From: Ignavibacteriota bacterium | GTDB lineage: Bacteria; Bacteroidota; Ignavibacteria; UBA10030 | Assembly: GCA_003819715.1 (NCBI GenBank) | Contig: RPQN01000020.1 | Coordinates: 1 to 46,335, forward strand | Length of the DNA stretch: 46,335 nucleotides | Direction: 5' to 3' | Shown: positions 8,671 through 17,833 of the stretch, piece by piece | Position numbering within the stretch: position 1 is the first letter of the stretch | Layout of the letters: every line of letters begins with the position of its first letter | Made by a program: the position numbers and the translations under genes | The notes under the pieces: generated by a model | What the model was told of the DNA's origin: nothing | Databases searched by the model: none | Seen by the model: the letters and a program-made list of their open reading frames with translations, nothing else

Positions 8671-9777
8671 ATGAGTGAAGATAAAATTCAAGTCCTCATC
8701 GCCGACGATGAAGATCCGCTTCGAACGACTATCGCCGCCTGGCTTGCAGATGAAGGATTTGAAGTTCAGCAGGCTGCGGATGGCGTTGAAGCAATAAAAA
8801 AGGTTCAGGAAAAGGATTTTAATATTGCCATTCTTGACATCAAAATGCCCGGTGCCAATGGATTAGAGGTGCTTCGTTACATTAAAAAAAATTCCTCCCA
8901 GACAGAAATCGTTATGATGACGGGGATGAGCGACGTGAGTATGGCGGTAGAGGCGATGAAACTTGGCGCCAAGGAATATCTGACGAAGCCCATTGACCTG
9001 GATCAGCTGGTCCCTCAACTTAAAGGAATAATCCGTGCGCGAGACGCTGAAGACCGCATCCGCCGGCTGCAATCGGAACACACGGCGCGGCTTCTGTTCG
9101 ATCTTCACAATCCCATTGCAGGCCTGCGCCAGAGCATCGGTTATTTGCTCAAAGGGATGGCGGGTTCGCTCGGCGATCACCAAAAAGAATTGCTGGGCTA
9201 TATGACCACGTCCATCGACAAGGTGATAAATCTTCTGACCGATATGATGGACTTGACAAAACTTGAAGGCGGGCGCGTTCGATTAAATAAAGGGATCAGC
9301 AATGTGAGCACTTCGGTGCAGAATATCACACACGAATTTCAAGTCCCGATTCAAACAAACAACATCACCCTGGATGTCTATTCAGAACCGGATCTGCCAT
9401 CGCTGGAATACGATTCGGAAAAGATCGAACAAGTGTTAAAAAATTTTATGGGCAATGCAGTAGGCCACACTCCCGCTCAGGGCGCCATTGTCGTCCAGGT
9501 GCGCAAAGTGGCCATGGTCCTCGAAGAAGGACAGCAGCCGACCGACCATGTCCTGGTCTCGGTGTTCAACAGCGGCGCCGGCATTCCGAAGGAGGAGCTG
9601 CCGCTTATTTTTGACCGCTACCGCGATCTCGTCACCGGGAAATCCGATAAACAAACAATGTCAGGGCTGGGGCTCATCATTTCACAGCGTATCATTGAAG
9701 CACACAACGGAAAAATCTGGGTTGAATCGGAAGCCGGGAAAGGCGCCACATTTTATTTCGCACTTCCCATCCGATAA
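8671..9777 (+). CDS. Receiver-histidine kinase fusion
   Basis: This 368-residue protein has a receiver domain first (acidic pair Asp12/Asp13, phospho-acceptor Asp56, Lys106 in LTKPID), then a short dimerisation helix with a likely phospho-histidine at His146 in DLHNPIAGLRQ, and then an HATPase domain with the N-box region NAVGHTP, G1 GAGIPKEELP, and SGLGLIISQRIIEAHNGKIWVESE. It has no membrane segment, so it should be a cytosolic kinase that receives phosphate or signal through its own N-terminal receiver. The next gene, 22 bases downstream, encodes an NtrC-type regulator that is its probable partner. The signal is unknown; hut genes on both sides suggest, but do not show, a link to histidine use. 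Confidence 0.88.
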   Translation: MSEDKIQVLIADDEDPLRTTIAAWLADEGFEVQQAADGVEAIKKVQEKDFNIAILDIKMPGANGLEVLRYIKKNSSQTEIVMMTGMSDVSMAVEAMKLGAKEYLTKPIDLDQLVPQLKGIIRARDAEDRIRRLQSEHTARLLFDLHNPIAGLRQSIGYLLKGMAGSLGDHQKELLGYMTTSIDKVINLLTDMMDLTKLEGGRVRLNKGISNVSTSVQNITHEFQVPIQTNNITLDVYSEPDLPSLEYDSEKIEQVLKNFMGNAVGHTPAQGAIVVQVRKVAMVLEEGQQPTDHVLVSVFNSGAGIPKEELPLIFDRYRDLVTGKSDKQTMSGLGLIISQRIIEAHNGKIWVESEAGKGATFYFALPIR

Positions 9778-9799
9778 TTTTTTTTAACCGCATACCTCT

Positions 9800-11179
9800 A
9801 TGAAAACTGACAGCATTTCCATTTTAGCCGTTGACGACGAGGAATCATTCCTCCAGGTTATTCAGGCGTTGCTTTCACAGGAAGGATACAACGTCGATGT
9901 TGCAAAGGACGGCGTTCTCGCGATCAACGCGCTGCAGCAGAAAATATATGATCTCGTTCTGCTCGATGTAAGGCTTCCGCGGGTCGATGGAGTGGAAGTG
10001 TTGAAGTTTATCCGCGACCATTCATTCGATACGCAAGTCGTGATGCTCACGGGGGTGCATGATGTGAAAATCGCGGTCGAGTGCATGCAATTGGGCGCGT
10101 TCAACTACGTCACGAAGCCGTACACAGGAGATGAGCTTCTTGCGGTCATCGAACATGCGATGGAGCGCAAACGGCTCAGCCTCGAAAACAAAGTGTTGAA
10201 ATCGGAACTTGCGCGTCACACGTTCGCCGGCAACATCGTCGGCGAAAGCAAACCGATGCTGGAGCTGCTGAACATCTCGGCCAAAGTAGCCCCCACCGAT
10301 TCCCCCGTCCTGATTCAAGGTGCAAGCGGTACCGGGAAAGAACTTGTTGCCAATTTTCTGCATAAAAACAGCCTGCGGAAAGATCAGCAGTTTGTTGCCT
10401 TAAACTGCGCCTCGATACCGGATAACCTGCTTGAAAGTGAATTGTTCGGGCATGAAAAGGGCGCGTTTACCGATGCCCATGTCATGAAACAGGGCATTGT
10501 GGAAATCGCCAACGGCGGTTCATTATTTCTCGATGAGATCGGCGAGATCAGTTTAATGATTCAGCCGAAGCTTCTGCGGTTTTTGCAAACCGGCGAGTAC
10601 AGGCGCGTCGGGGGCAACAAGAATTTTAAATCGGATGTCCGGGTCATATCTGCAACCAATAAAAATCTTCACGATGAAATCGGCAGCGGAAAATTCCGTG
10701 AAGACCTGCTGTACCGCATCAATGTCATCACGCTCACGGTTCCCTCATTATGTGAACGGCGGGATGATATTCCCCTGCTCGTGGATTATTTTTTAAAGAA
10801 TCGGGTGCGTCCACGCGAATTAAAAATGATCGAACCAAAGGCGCTCGAACTTCTTATGAAATACGATTGGCCGGGCAATGTACGGGAATTAGAAAATGTC
10901 ATTGAACGGGCAAGCATTTTATGCAAAGACAACCTTATCTGCGTCGAAGATATCGCTCTCCCCATAGGAAAACGCTCCAGTCTCATCAAAGAACCTGCTG
11001 CGGCGGGTGGTGGTCCGCAAATCGGAAGTGCAATTTCTATCCATGAAATTGAAAAATTTCACATTGCAGGTGTGCTCAAAACTGTCGGCTGGAATAAAAA
11101 CACGGCAGCGCAAATTCTCGGTATCAGTCTCAAAACACTGTATACAAAAATTCAGCAATATAATTTGACGAAACCATAG
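9800..11179 (+). CDS. Sigma-54-dependent response regulator (NtrC family)
   Basis: This 459-residue activator contains a receiver domain (Asp11/Asp12, phospho-acceptor Asp56, Lys106), an AAA+ sigma-54 activation domain with Walker A GASGTGKE at 174-181, Walker B-type GGSLFLDEIGE, and a C-terminal Fis-type helix-turn-helix with TAAQILGISLKTLY. The loop that contacts sigma-54 reads GAFTDA at 221-226 instead of the usual GAFTGA. It forms an operon with the preceding receiver-kinase. Its target promoters are not evident nearby: I found no good sigma-54 site upstream of the adjacent genes. Confidence 0.92.
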   Translation: MKTDSISILAVDDEESFLQVIQALLSQEGYNVDVAKDGVLAINALQQKIYDLVLLDVRLPRVDGVEVLKFIRDHSFDTQVVMLTGVHDVKIAVECMQLGAFNYVTKPYTGDELLAVIEHAMERKRLSLENKVLKSELARHTFAGNIVGESKPMLELLNISAKVAPTDSPVLIQGASGTGKELVANFLHKNSLRKDQQFVALNCASIPDNLLESELFGHEKGAFTDAHVMKQGIVEIANGGSLFLDEIGEISLMIQPKLLRFLQTGEYRRVGGNKNFKSDVRVISATNKNLHDEIGSGKFREDLLYRINVITLTVPSLCERRDDIPLLVDYFLKNRVRPRELKMIEPKALELLMKYDWPGNVRELENVIERASILCKDNLICVEDIALPIGKRSSLIKEPAAAGGGPQIGSAISIHEIEKFHIAGVLKTVGWNKNTAAQILGISLKTLYTKIQQYNLTKP

Positions 11180-11241
11180 CAGCGTTCTTCGCCTGCTGAA
11201 CCGGTTTGCACGCGCAGTTTCCAGAGCACGGACAACACGAT

Positions 11242-11718
11242 ATGCGTATTTACTTACTCCGACACGGCGATGCCTCCTCTCATTCCCGTTACAGCGACGA
11301 GGAACGCCCTCTTACCGAACTGGGGAACCGGCAGGCAGCCCTTATCGGTACTCTCCTGCAGCGATTACCCGGCGGCATCGATGTCATCCTCTCCAGTCCG
11401 CTGAAACGGGCGCAAGAGACTGCCGCTCTCGCCGGTTCACATGTCAAGAACCATCAGGTCATCCTCTGCGATTTCCTGCTCAACGGCGCCGATCCCCAGC
11501 AGCTCTTCGATCAGCTTGACGAACTTCACGCATCTTCCGTCCTTTTAGTCGGACACGAACCGCTGATGTCCGAACTCATTTCATTGCTCATCAGCGGCAA
11601 GAAGACTGCGGAAGTAGAAATGAAAAAATGCAGTCTGGCCCTGGTGGATATTTCAACTCCGATTCTTCAGGGCGCCGGGGTGTTGAAGGTTCTCATCCCT
11701 GTTGAACTGTTCACGTAA
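11242..11718 (+). CDS. sixA: Phosphohistidine phosphatase SixA
   Basis: From the ATG at 11242 the protein begins MRIYLLRHGDAS, the RHG catalytic motif of the histidine phosphatase superfamily at the very N-terminus as in SixA. A second conserved histidine is in VGHEP, and SSPLKRAQETA is the usual substrate-site segment. Length is 158 residues, typical for SixA. The frame is open to 11206, but that extension (MHAQFPEHGQHD) is not family-like. SixA removes phosphate from phospho-histidine on signalling or phosphotransfer proteins. Here it follows a receiver-kinase and response-regulator pair, which makes a role in damping that phosphorelay attractive but unproven. Confidence 0.88.
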   Translation: MRIYLLRHGDASSHSRYSDEERPLTELGNRQAALIGTLLQRLPGGIDVILSSPLKRAQETAALAGSHVKNHQVILCDFLLNGADPQQLFDQLDELHASSVLLVGHEPLMSELISLLISGKKTAEVEMKKCSLALVDISTPILQGAGVLKVLIPVELFT

Positions 11719-11745
11719 CGTTCAGAATTCCACAAAGGAAAATCT

Positions 11746-12228
11746 ATGGAGCTCAAATCAATAAAAATTGAAAAACCTGAATCAACGAATTTCATTCTCG
11801 GACAGTCGCACTTCATCAAAACGGTTGAAGATATTCACGAAGCGATTGTCCAGATTAATCCGCAGATGAAGTTTGGACTCGGTTTTTGCGAATCCTCCGG
11901 GATGGCGCTCGTCCGGTGGACTGGGAACGACGACGGGCTTATCGCGATGGCAAAAAAAAATGCGCTCTCACTCTCCTGCGGACATTGCTTTATCTTGTTC
12001 GTGGAAAATGGTTATCCGATCAACATTCTGAATGCCATAAAAGCCCTTCCGGAAGTTTGCACTATTTTCTGTGCGACCGCGAATCCGGTTGAAGTCATTG
12101 TTGCAGAAACCGAACAGGGCCGCGGTATTCTCGGGATCATCGACGGCGAAAGAACAAAAGGCATCGAGACCGACAAAGATATCGTCTGGCGCAAGGATTT
12201 TTTACGCAAAATCGGATATAAATCATAA
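11746..12228 (+). CDS. Adenosine-specific kinase family protein
   Basis: The 160 residues match the small adenosine-specific kinase family (PF04008-type) along their whole length. Recognisable stretches are NFILGQSHFIKTVEDI at the start, KFGLGFCESSG, and the C-terminal RGILGIIDG. The family was described mainly from archaea and thermophiles, and the enzymatic assignment rests on few members, so the function should be read with care. A good ribosome site, AAAGGAAAA, precedes the ATG. It is the second gene after the response regulator and probably in the same operon as sixA. Confidence 0.8.
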   Translation: MELKSIKIEKPESTNFILGQSHFIKTVEDIHEAIVQINPQMKFGLGFCESSGMALVRWTGNDDGLIAMAKKNALSLSCGHCFILFVENGYPINILNAIKALPEVCTIFCATANPVEVIVAETEQGRGILGIIDGERTKGIETDKDIVWRKDFLRKIGYKS

Positions 12229-12246
12229 TAACGCGGTAACTCTATC

Positions 12247-12567
12247 GTGATCTCGCGGGACACACTTCTTCGCCGGAATGGCTGGATCCGTCACAACGGG
12301 CAATTTCTCCCATGCGATCAGCATGGGCACAAAAAAATATGCCATGAGCTTCACGTCACCGAAGAAGAAGCAGAACGAAACGGATGGATCAAAATTGCAT
12401 GGGACGGGAACGGCCTTGAAGTCCGCGTCAATCCGGCTTCTGATCCCACCCAGGACCAACTAGATACGCTGTGGGATTGGTGCATTATCCATCAGGACAA
12501 GTTCGGACTGAATGCGAAAGAAACGTTTGAGCGGTTTAAAAAATCGTTGCAGCAACCTGATAGCTGA
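12247..12567 (+). CDS. Uncharacterised 106-residue protein
   Basis: I do not recognise a family. The gene starts with GTG at 12247, only 18 bases after the kinase gene, with no clear Shine-Dalgarno, which suggests translational coupling. The protein is soluble and fairly acidic towards the C-terminus. It contains two similar segments, RRNGWIRHNG near residue 9 and ERNGWIKIAWDG near 43, on either side of a His/Cys-rich stretch (CDQHGHKKICHE) that could bind a metal. The C-terminal half is probably helical and Trp-rich. Position and codon usage resemble a real gene rather than a chance frame. Confidence 0.65.
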   Translation: MISRDTLLRRNGWIRHNGQFLPCDQHGHKKICHELHVTEEEAERNGWIKIAWDGNGLEVRVNPASDPTQDQLDTLWDWCIIHQDKFGLNAKETFERFKKSLQQPDS

Positions 12568-12645
12568 GAACCAGAGAGGACAACAGATGATCTCTCGGAG
12601 CAGCGTATTTCATGAAACCACTTTCGGTGATCGAAAGGCGGCACT

Positions 12646-14316
12646 ATGAAACAAAAAATTCGCACCATTCGTGCACCGCGCGGTACACGGCTCGCCTGCA
12701 AGGGCTGGATCCAGGAAGCCGCACTGCGGATGTTCATGAATAATCTTGATCCCGAGGTGGCAGAAAAACCTCAGGAATTGATTGTCTATGGAGGGACGGG
12801 AAAAGCAGCCCGTAACTGGCAGTGCTTCGATGCGATTGTCGGTAGCCTGAAATCCCTCGAGAATGACGAAACACTGCTGGTGCAATCCGGAAAACCGGTC
12901 GGCATTTTCAAGACGCATGAGAATGCGCCGCGGGTCCTGATCAGCAATTCCATGCTTGTGCCGCAGTGGGCAACGTGGGAAGAATTCCGCCGGCTGGAAG
13001 GACTCGGCCTGACGATGTACGGTCAGATGACGGCGGGCAGCTGGATCTACATTGGCACTCAGGGAATATTACAGGGAACATACGAGACCTTTGCCGCAGC
13101 CGCGGTGAAGCATTTTGGAAAAACCCTTGCCGGTAAATTCCTGCTCACCGCAGGACTCGGCGGTATGGGCGGAGCACAGCCCCTTGCGGCAACCATGAAC
13201 GGAGCCGCCTGTCTGGTCGTGGAGGTCGATCTGAATCGCATCAAGCGCCGGCTCGAAACAGGCTACCTCGACACGATGACCAACAATCTCGATGATGCGC
13301 TCGCACAAATCCGTGCGGCAAAAGAAAAGAAAATTCCATTGTCCGTCGGCCTGCTGGGAAATGCGGCTGAGATCATTCCAAAAATTGCGGCAGGGAAATT
13401 CCTGCCCGATATCGTCACCGACCAAACGTCAGCCCACGATACGTTGAACGGCTACGTTCCGGCCGGCATGCGTTATGCCCAGGCGCTTGACCTCAGGAAA
13501 AAAGATCCGCAGCAATATATCACCCGTGCCAAAGCGTCCATCGCCGAACATATGCGGGGGCTGTTGAAACTCAAGCAGCGGGGTGCTGTTGTATTCGATT
13601 ATGGAAATAATATCCGCGGCGAAGCGTATGCCAACCGCGTCAGGAAAGCGTTCGACATACCCGGATTTGTCCCGGAATATATTCGACCTCTCTTCTGTGA
13701 TGGGAAAGGCCCATTTCGATGGGCGGCTCTTTCCGGCGATCCGGAGGACATTTTCCGCACGGATCAGGCGGTCCTGGAGAGGTTTCCAGAAAATAAACAG
13801 CTCTGCACCTGGATTCATAAAGCTCAAAAGGAAGTGGATTTTCAGGGATTACCAGCCCGAATTTGCTGGCTGGGGTACGGTGAGCGCGCCGCGATGGGAA
13901 AAATTTTTAACGATCTCGTAGCAGCCGGAGAAGTGAAGGCTCCCATCGTCATCGGCCGCGACCATCTCGATTGCGGCAGTGTCGCATCTCCGAATCGCGA
14001 GACGGAAAAAATGCTCGATGGCAGTGATGCCATTGCGGATTGGCCCATTCTCAATGCGCTGCTCAATGCAACGGGAGGCGCAAGCTGGGTCAGCGTTCAT
14101 CACGGGGGCGGGGTCGGTATCGGTTTATCGATTCATGCCGGAATGGTCGTTGTCGCAGACGGGACAACAGAGGCCGAAGCAAGACTGCAGCGCGTACTGA
14201 CGTACGATCCGGGTATGGGTATTATTCGCCATGCAGATGCCGGATATAAACGCGCAATAGGCAATGCAAAAAAATGGGAAATAAAGATTCCCATGGCTCA
14301 ATCCACGAAGGACTAA
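12646..14316 (+). CDS. hutU: Urocanate hydratase
   Basis: HutU adds water to urocanate to form 4-imidazolone-5-propionate, using tightly bound NAD+ as electrophile. The 556-residue protein is full length and shows the family NAD-binding stretch [15 protein letters not shown] near residues 168-182, [11 protein letters not shown] near the N-terminus, [13 protein letters not shown], and [18 protein letters not shown]. The ATG at 12646 is preceded by GAAAGGCGG. It opens a run of five plus-strand genes that complete histidine degradation. Confidence 0.96.
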   Translation: MKQKIRTIRAPRGTRLACKGWIQEAALRMFMNNLDPEVAEKPQELIVYGGTGKAARNWQCFDAIVGSLKSLENDETLLVQSGKPVGIFKTHENAPRVLISNSMLVPQWATWEEFRRLEGLGLTMYGQMTAGSWIYIGTQGILQGTYETFAAAAVKHFGKTLAGKFLLTAGLGGMGGAQPLAATMNGAACLVVEVDLNRIKRRLETGYLDTMTNNLDDALAQIRAAKEKKIPLSVGLLGNAAEIIPKIAAGKFLPDIVTDQTSAHDTLNGYVPAGMRYAQALDLRKKDPQQYITRAKASIAEHMRGLLKLKQRGAVVFDYGNNIRGEAYANRVRKAFDIPGFVPEYIRPLFCDGKGPFRWAALSGDPEDIFRTDQAVLERFPENKQLCTWIHKAQKEVDFQGLPARICWLGYGERAAMGKIFNDLVAAGEVKAPIVIGRDHLDCGSVASPNRETEKMLDGSDAIADWPILNALLNATGGASWVSVHHGGGVGIGLSIHAGMVVVADGTTEAEARLQRVLTYDPGMGIIRHADAGYKRAIGNAKKWEIKIPMAQSTKD

Positions 14317-14412
14317 ACGGAACACACGCCGCTTCTCATTGAAAATATTGTACCAAGTGGATGCAGTTATTATTTGAACAAACCTCAATCATTAAACTTC
14401 GTGGAGAAAATT

Positions 14413-14772
14413 ATGCACGCATTCGGTCACATCGAAATACCGACGACCAATCTTGAGAACGCAAAGAAATTCTTCGGCGCTGTTTTTGGCTGGACATTTT
14501 CCTATATCCCTGAAATCGATTATACGTTGCTTCATACGGGAAAACATCCAAACGGCGGTTTCGAAATTGTGAAGCGTCTCCCCAAAAAAGGCCAGGTCAG
14601 CATTTATATTGAAACCGGGGACATTGACAGCACATTGAAAGCCGTTCGCAAAGCACGCGGCAAAGTGTTGATGAAAAAAACACCGGTCGGAACGATGGGC
14701 TCGCGGGCACGGTTTGCGACACCGGAAGGCGTTGAGTTCTGTCTCTGGCAGCCGGCACCCAGAATGGTGTGA
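14413..14772 (+). CDS. VOC family (glyoxalase/bleomycin-resistance fold) protein
   Basis: The start is set at the ATG at 14413 (MHAFGHIEIPTTNLENAKKF), which has a clear GGAG ribosome site; the frame extends to a TTG at 14374 without support. The 119 residues form the vicinal-oxygen-chelate fold seen in small lyase-like proteins, with HIEIPTTNL at the start of the first module, KFFGAVFGWTF, and a closing ATPEGVEFCLWQP. Substrate and catalytic status are unknown. It sits between hutU and hutI, so it may serve a side step of the pathway, or be a passenger. Confidence 0.82.
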   Translation: MHAFGHIEIPTTNLENAKKFFGAVFGWTFSYIPEIDYTLLHTGKHPNGGFEIVKRLPKKGQVSIYIETGDIDSTLKAVRKARGKVLMKKTPVGTMGSRARFATPEGVEFCLWQPAPRMV

Positions 14773-14854
14773 CGGTGTCTTGAACCCATCCGGGAAACCA
14801 TCAGCTTGATTCCAAAGCATTATCTGCTTTTCTTGTACTGACCAAGAGCGTGTT

Positions 14855-16099
14855 ATGGACCTTCTCATAAAAAATATCAAGCAGCTCGTCACCGTACGCG
14901 CAAACGGCAAGCCGTTCAAGTCCGGCAAAGAGATGCGCGACCTTGGTATTATCGAGAATGCGACCATCCTGATTCAAAACGGATTATTTAAATGGATTGG
15001 TTCAAGCAGTGAATTCGACCAGCCGGTGGAAGGACACCTTGACGTGATTGACGCGACCGAATCCGTCGGGCTTCCCGGATTTGTCGACTCCCATACCCAT
15101 TTGCTCTTTGCAGGTTCGCGTGAAGATGAATTTGCCATGCGCGTCGAAGGGAAATCATATCAGGAAATCGCACAATCCGGCGGAGGAATTCTCAATACGG
15201 TCCGGGCAACGCGAACGGCAACCAAAAAGGAACTGAAAAAACTCGCCCGGCGGCATTTAGAAACGATGCTGACGGAGGGGACAACGACCGTCGAAATCAA
15301 ATCCGGTTACGGCCTGACGGAAAAAGATGAAATCAAAATGCTGGAAGCGATCAGCGACTTGACCGATGAATGTCTGATGGATGTCGTGCCGACATTTCTC
15401 GGAGCGCATGCAGTACCGCCTGAATTTAAAGACCATCCCGATGGATATGTGAACCTGATCTGTACACGCATGCTTCCGTACATTGCGCAGCGCAAATTGG
15501 CGGTATTTTGCGATGCATTCTGCGAACAGGGATATTTTTCCGTTGCACAATGCCGGACCATTTTTGAAACTGCAAAAAAGCTCGGCATGGAAATAAAAAT
15601 CCATGCGGATCAATTCACTCAAACAGGTGCGTCGAATCTCGCAGCGGAATCGGGCGCCCGCTCCGCGGATCATCTTGAACAAATCGATGACGCGGGGATT
15701 GCCGCATTGAAGAAATCCGGTACCGTTGCCACGGTCCTGCCCGGAGCTTCGTTTTTTTTAAACAGCCGTTATCCGGACGCAAGAAAAATGATCGATGCGG
15801 ATCTTTCCGTGGCCATCGCAACCGATTTCAATCCCGGATCCTGCATGTCTTACTCGATGCCCATGATGATGACGATCGCCTGCACCCACATGGCGCTCAC
15901 GCCGGAAGAAGCCATTACTGCGGCCACGCTGAACGGGGCGGCTGCACTGGGGTTATCTGAAAAACTCGGCAGCATTGAGATCGGCAAGCAGGCCGATATT
16001 GTCCTGTACGATGTTCCAGGCTACCGGTATCTCCCGTACCATTTCGGAACGAACCACGTCGCAAAAGTGATCAAGCACGGAACGTATTTCGATTTTTAA
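14855..16099 (+). CDS. hutI: Imidazolonepropionase
   Basis: HutI hydrolyses 4-imidazolone-5-propionate to N-formimino-L-glutamate. The protein belongs to the amidohydrolase superfamily and has the metal ligands HTHLLFAGSR (His80 and His82), a later HADQFT, DHLEQIDDAG and the final Asp in ATDFNPGS. The family signature GGGILNTVRATR is intact. Its 414 residues are the normal length. It is separated from the glutamate formimidoyltransferase gene by only 16 bases, so both are almost certainly cotranscribed. Confidence 0.96.
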   Translation: MDLLIKNIKQLVTVRANGKPFKSGKEMRDLGIIENATILIQNGLFKWIGSSSEFDQPVEGHLDVIDATESVGLPGFVDSHTHLLFAGSREDEFAMRVEGKSYQEIAQSGGGILNTVRATRTATKKELKKLARRHLETMLTEGTTTVEIKSGYGLTEKDEIKMLEAISDLTDECLMDVVPTFLGAHAVPPEFKDHPDGYVNLICTRMLPYIAQRKLAVFCDAFCEQGYFSVAQCRTIFETAKKLGMEIKIHADQFTQTGASNLAAESGARSADHLEQIDDAGIAALKKSGTVATVLPGASFFLNSRYPDARKMIDADLSVAIATDFNPGSCMSYSMPMMMTIACTHMALTPEEAITAATLNGAAALGLSEKLGSIEIGKQADIVLYDVPGYRYLPYHFGTNHVAKVIKHGTYFDF

Positions 16100-16115
16100 C
16101 CGCGAAAGTTCTCCC

Positions 16116-17138
16116 ATGCAAAAGATTGTAGAATGCGTCCCAAATTTTAGCGAGGGACAAAATCAAAAAACGATTGATGCAATCAGCGCAAGCATCCGCG
16201 CAGTGACGGGAGTGCGCTTGCTGAACATTGAGCCGGATAAAGATTACAACCGGACCGTCGTCACGTTTATCGGCGAACCGGAAGCGGTGCTGGAGGCGGC
16301 ATTTCAGTCCACAAAAACAGCGGCAGAACATATTGACATGGCGCATCACAAAGGGGAACATCCCCGCATCGGTGCCGCAGATGTCGTCCCGTTTGTACCG
16401 ATCAGCGGTACGGCGATGGATGAATGTGTGGAACTTGCGCGCCGCTACGGACAGCGGGTTGCTTCTGAGCTGCGTATTCCGATATATCTGTATGAATTCG
16501 CCGCACGTTCCCCTCAGAGAAGAAATCTTTCCGACATCCGGATGGGTGAATACGAGAGTCTTGCCAAAAAGCTGGGAGATCCTGCATGGAAACCGGACTA
16601 TGGCGAACCGGTCTTCAATTCAAAATCCGGAGCCACGGTCACCGGCGCTCGAAGTTTTCTCATTGCCTATAATGTCAATCTCAATACCGGAGATGTGAAG
16701 CTGGCGCACGAAATAGCGCTGCGGATCCGCGAGAGTGGACGCGTTATGAAAGACCGGTTCGATGTTCCGGTCAAGAATGAAAAAGGCGAAGTCATTAAAA
16801 TCCCGGGCACGCTGAAATCGGTCAAAGCCCTCGGTGTGATGCTTGAACGGTTTCACATTGCGCAAGTTTCTATGAATCTTGTGAATTATGAAATAACATC
16901 GATGCACGATGCCTATGAGGAAGTGAATAAACAGGCGCAATCACTCGATATTCAGGTCACGGGAAGTGAACTGGTCGGCCTCACTCCGCTTGCCGCCATG
17001 CTGAACGCGGGAAAATTCTATTCCACCGGCACCATCCTGAACGAACAGGAATATGTTGCGCGTGCAGTGGAAAAATTAGGATTGGACCAATTAGAACCGT
17101 TCGACGCAAAGAAAAAAATTATAGAGTATCAGTTATAA
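16116..17138 (+). CDS. ftcD: Glutamate formimidoyltransferase
   Basis: The protein starts MQKIVECVPNFSEGQNQ, the signature of the formiminotransferase N-terminal subdomain, and continues with HKGEHPRIGAADVVPF and YNVNLNT. It transfers the formimino group of N-formimino-L-glutamate to tetrahydrofolate, releasing glutamate. At 340 residues it is the stand-alone transferase; the cyclodeaminase that is fused to it in animals is encoded separately by the next gene. This implies a route of the FTCD type instead of HutE/HutF/HutG, none of which is present here. Confidence 0.95.
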   Translation: MQKIVECVPNFSEGQNQKTIDAISASIRAVTGVRLLNIEPDKDYNRTVVTFIGEPEAVLEAAFQSTKTAAEHIDMAHHKGEHPRIGAADVVPFVPISGTAMDECVELARRYGQRVASELRIPIYLYEFAARSPQRRNLSDIRMGEYESLAKKLGDPAWKPDYGEPVFNSKSGATVTGARSFLIAYNVNLNTGDVKLAHEIALRIRESGRVMKDRFDVPVKNEKGEVIKIPGTLKSVKALGVMLERFHIAQVSMNLVNYEITSMHDAYEEVNKQAQSLDIQVTGSELVGLTPLAAMLNAGKFYSTGTILNEQEYVARAVEKLGLDQLEPFDAKKKIIEYQL

Positions 17139-17196
17139 AAAGCGCAGCAATAAACTTTTACACGTCTCCGTTTGAAGGTCAAGAAGAGGGTCAGAT

Positions 17197-17823
17197 ATGC
17201 TCACATCTCTTTCGGTCAATGAATTTCTGAATGAAACGGCATCGAGTTCACCGGCGCCAGGCGGCGGGAGCGTCTCTGCGCTTGCGGCTGCACTGGGAGC
17301 GGCGCTGACGTCCATGGTATGCCGGCTGACCATCGGTAAAAAGAAATATGCGGGGGTACAGGCCGTTCTGGAGGGAGTGTTGAAGCAGTCCGAAATACTT
17401 CGCCGCAAGTTCGAATCACTTATTGATGAAGATACTGCCGCATTCGAAAAAGTGATGGCCGCGTATGGATTACCAAAGGAATCGGAAGAACAGAAATTGA
17501 ATCGTGCAGCGGCAATTCAGGAGGCGACAAAAACAGCAACGATCGTTCCGCTGAACCTCATGGAATTATGCCTGGAAGGAATAGATCTTGTCCGCATTAT
17601 TGCCGAACAAGGAAATCAAAATTCGATTTCCGATGCCGGTGTTGCCGCACTGATGATCCAGGCCGCAGGTGAGGGTGCCGCGTTGAATGTGAAGATTAAC
17701 CTCGGTTCCATACAGGATTCGCACTTTACCAATCAAACTCATGCCCGGCTGGAACAGGTCCGAACTTCACTGGAGGCTCTTGCCTCTCAAATTCTGAATA
17801 GGATAGCCAAACAATTACGGTAA
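17197..17823 (+). CDS. fchA: Formimidoyltetrahydrofolate cyclodeaminase
   Basis: The 208 residues match the cyclodeaminase domain of FTCD and clostridial FchA. The N-terminal segment carries SSPAPGGGSVSALAAALGAAL, the conserved glycine-rich turn and first helix. The rest is an all-helical domain with MELCLEG and SDAGVAALMIQAA. The enzyme converts 5-formimino-THF to 5,10-methenyl-THF and ammonia, so the carbon from histidine enters the one-carbon pool. It is the last gene of the hut run and ends 10 bases before the convergent aminotransferase gene. Confidence 0.92.
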   Translation: MLTSLSVNEFLNETASSSPAPGGGSVSALAAALGAALTSMVCRLTIGKKKYAGVQAVLEGVLKQSEILRRKFESLIDEDTAAFEKVMAAYGLPKESEEQKLNRAAAIQEATKTATIVPLNLMELCLEGIDLVRIIAEQGNQNSISDAGVAALMIQAAGEGAALNVKINLGSIQDSHFTNQTHARLEQVRTSLEALASQILNRIAKQLR

Positions 17824-17833
17824 TCACCGCCGA

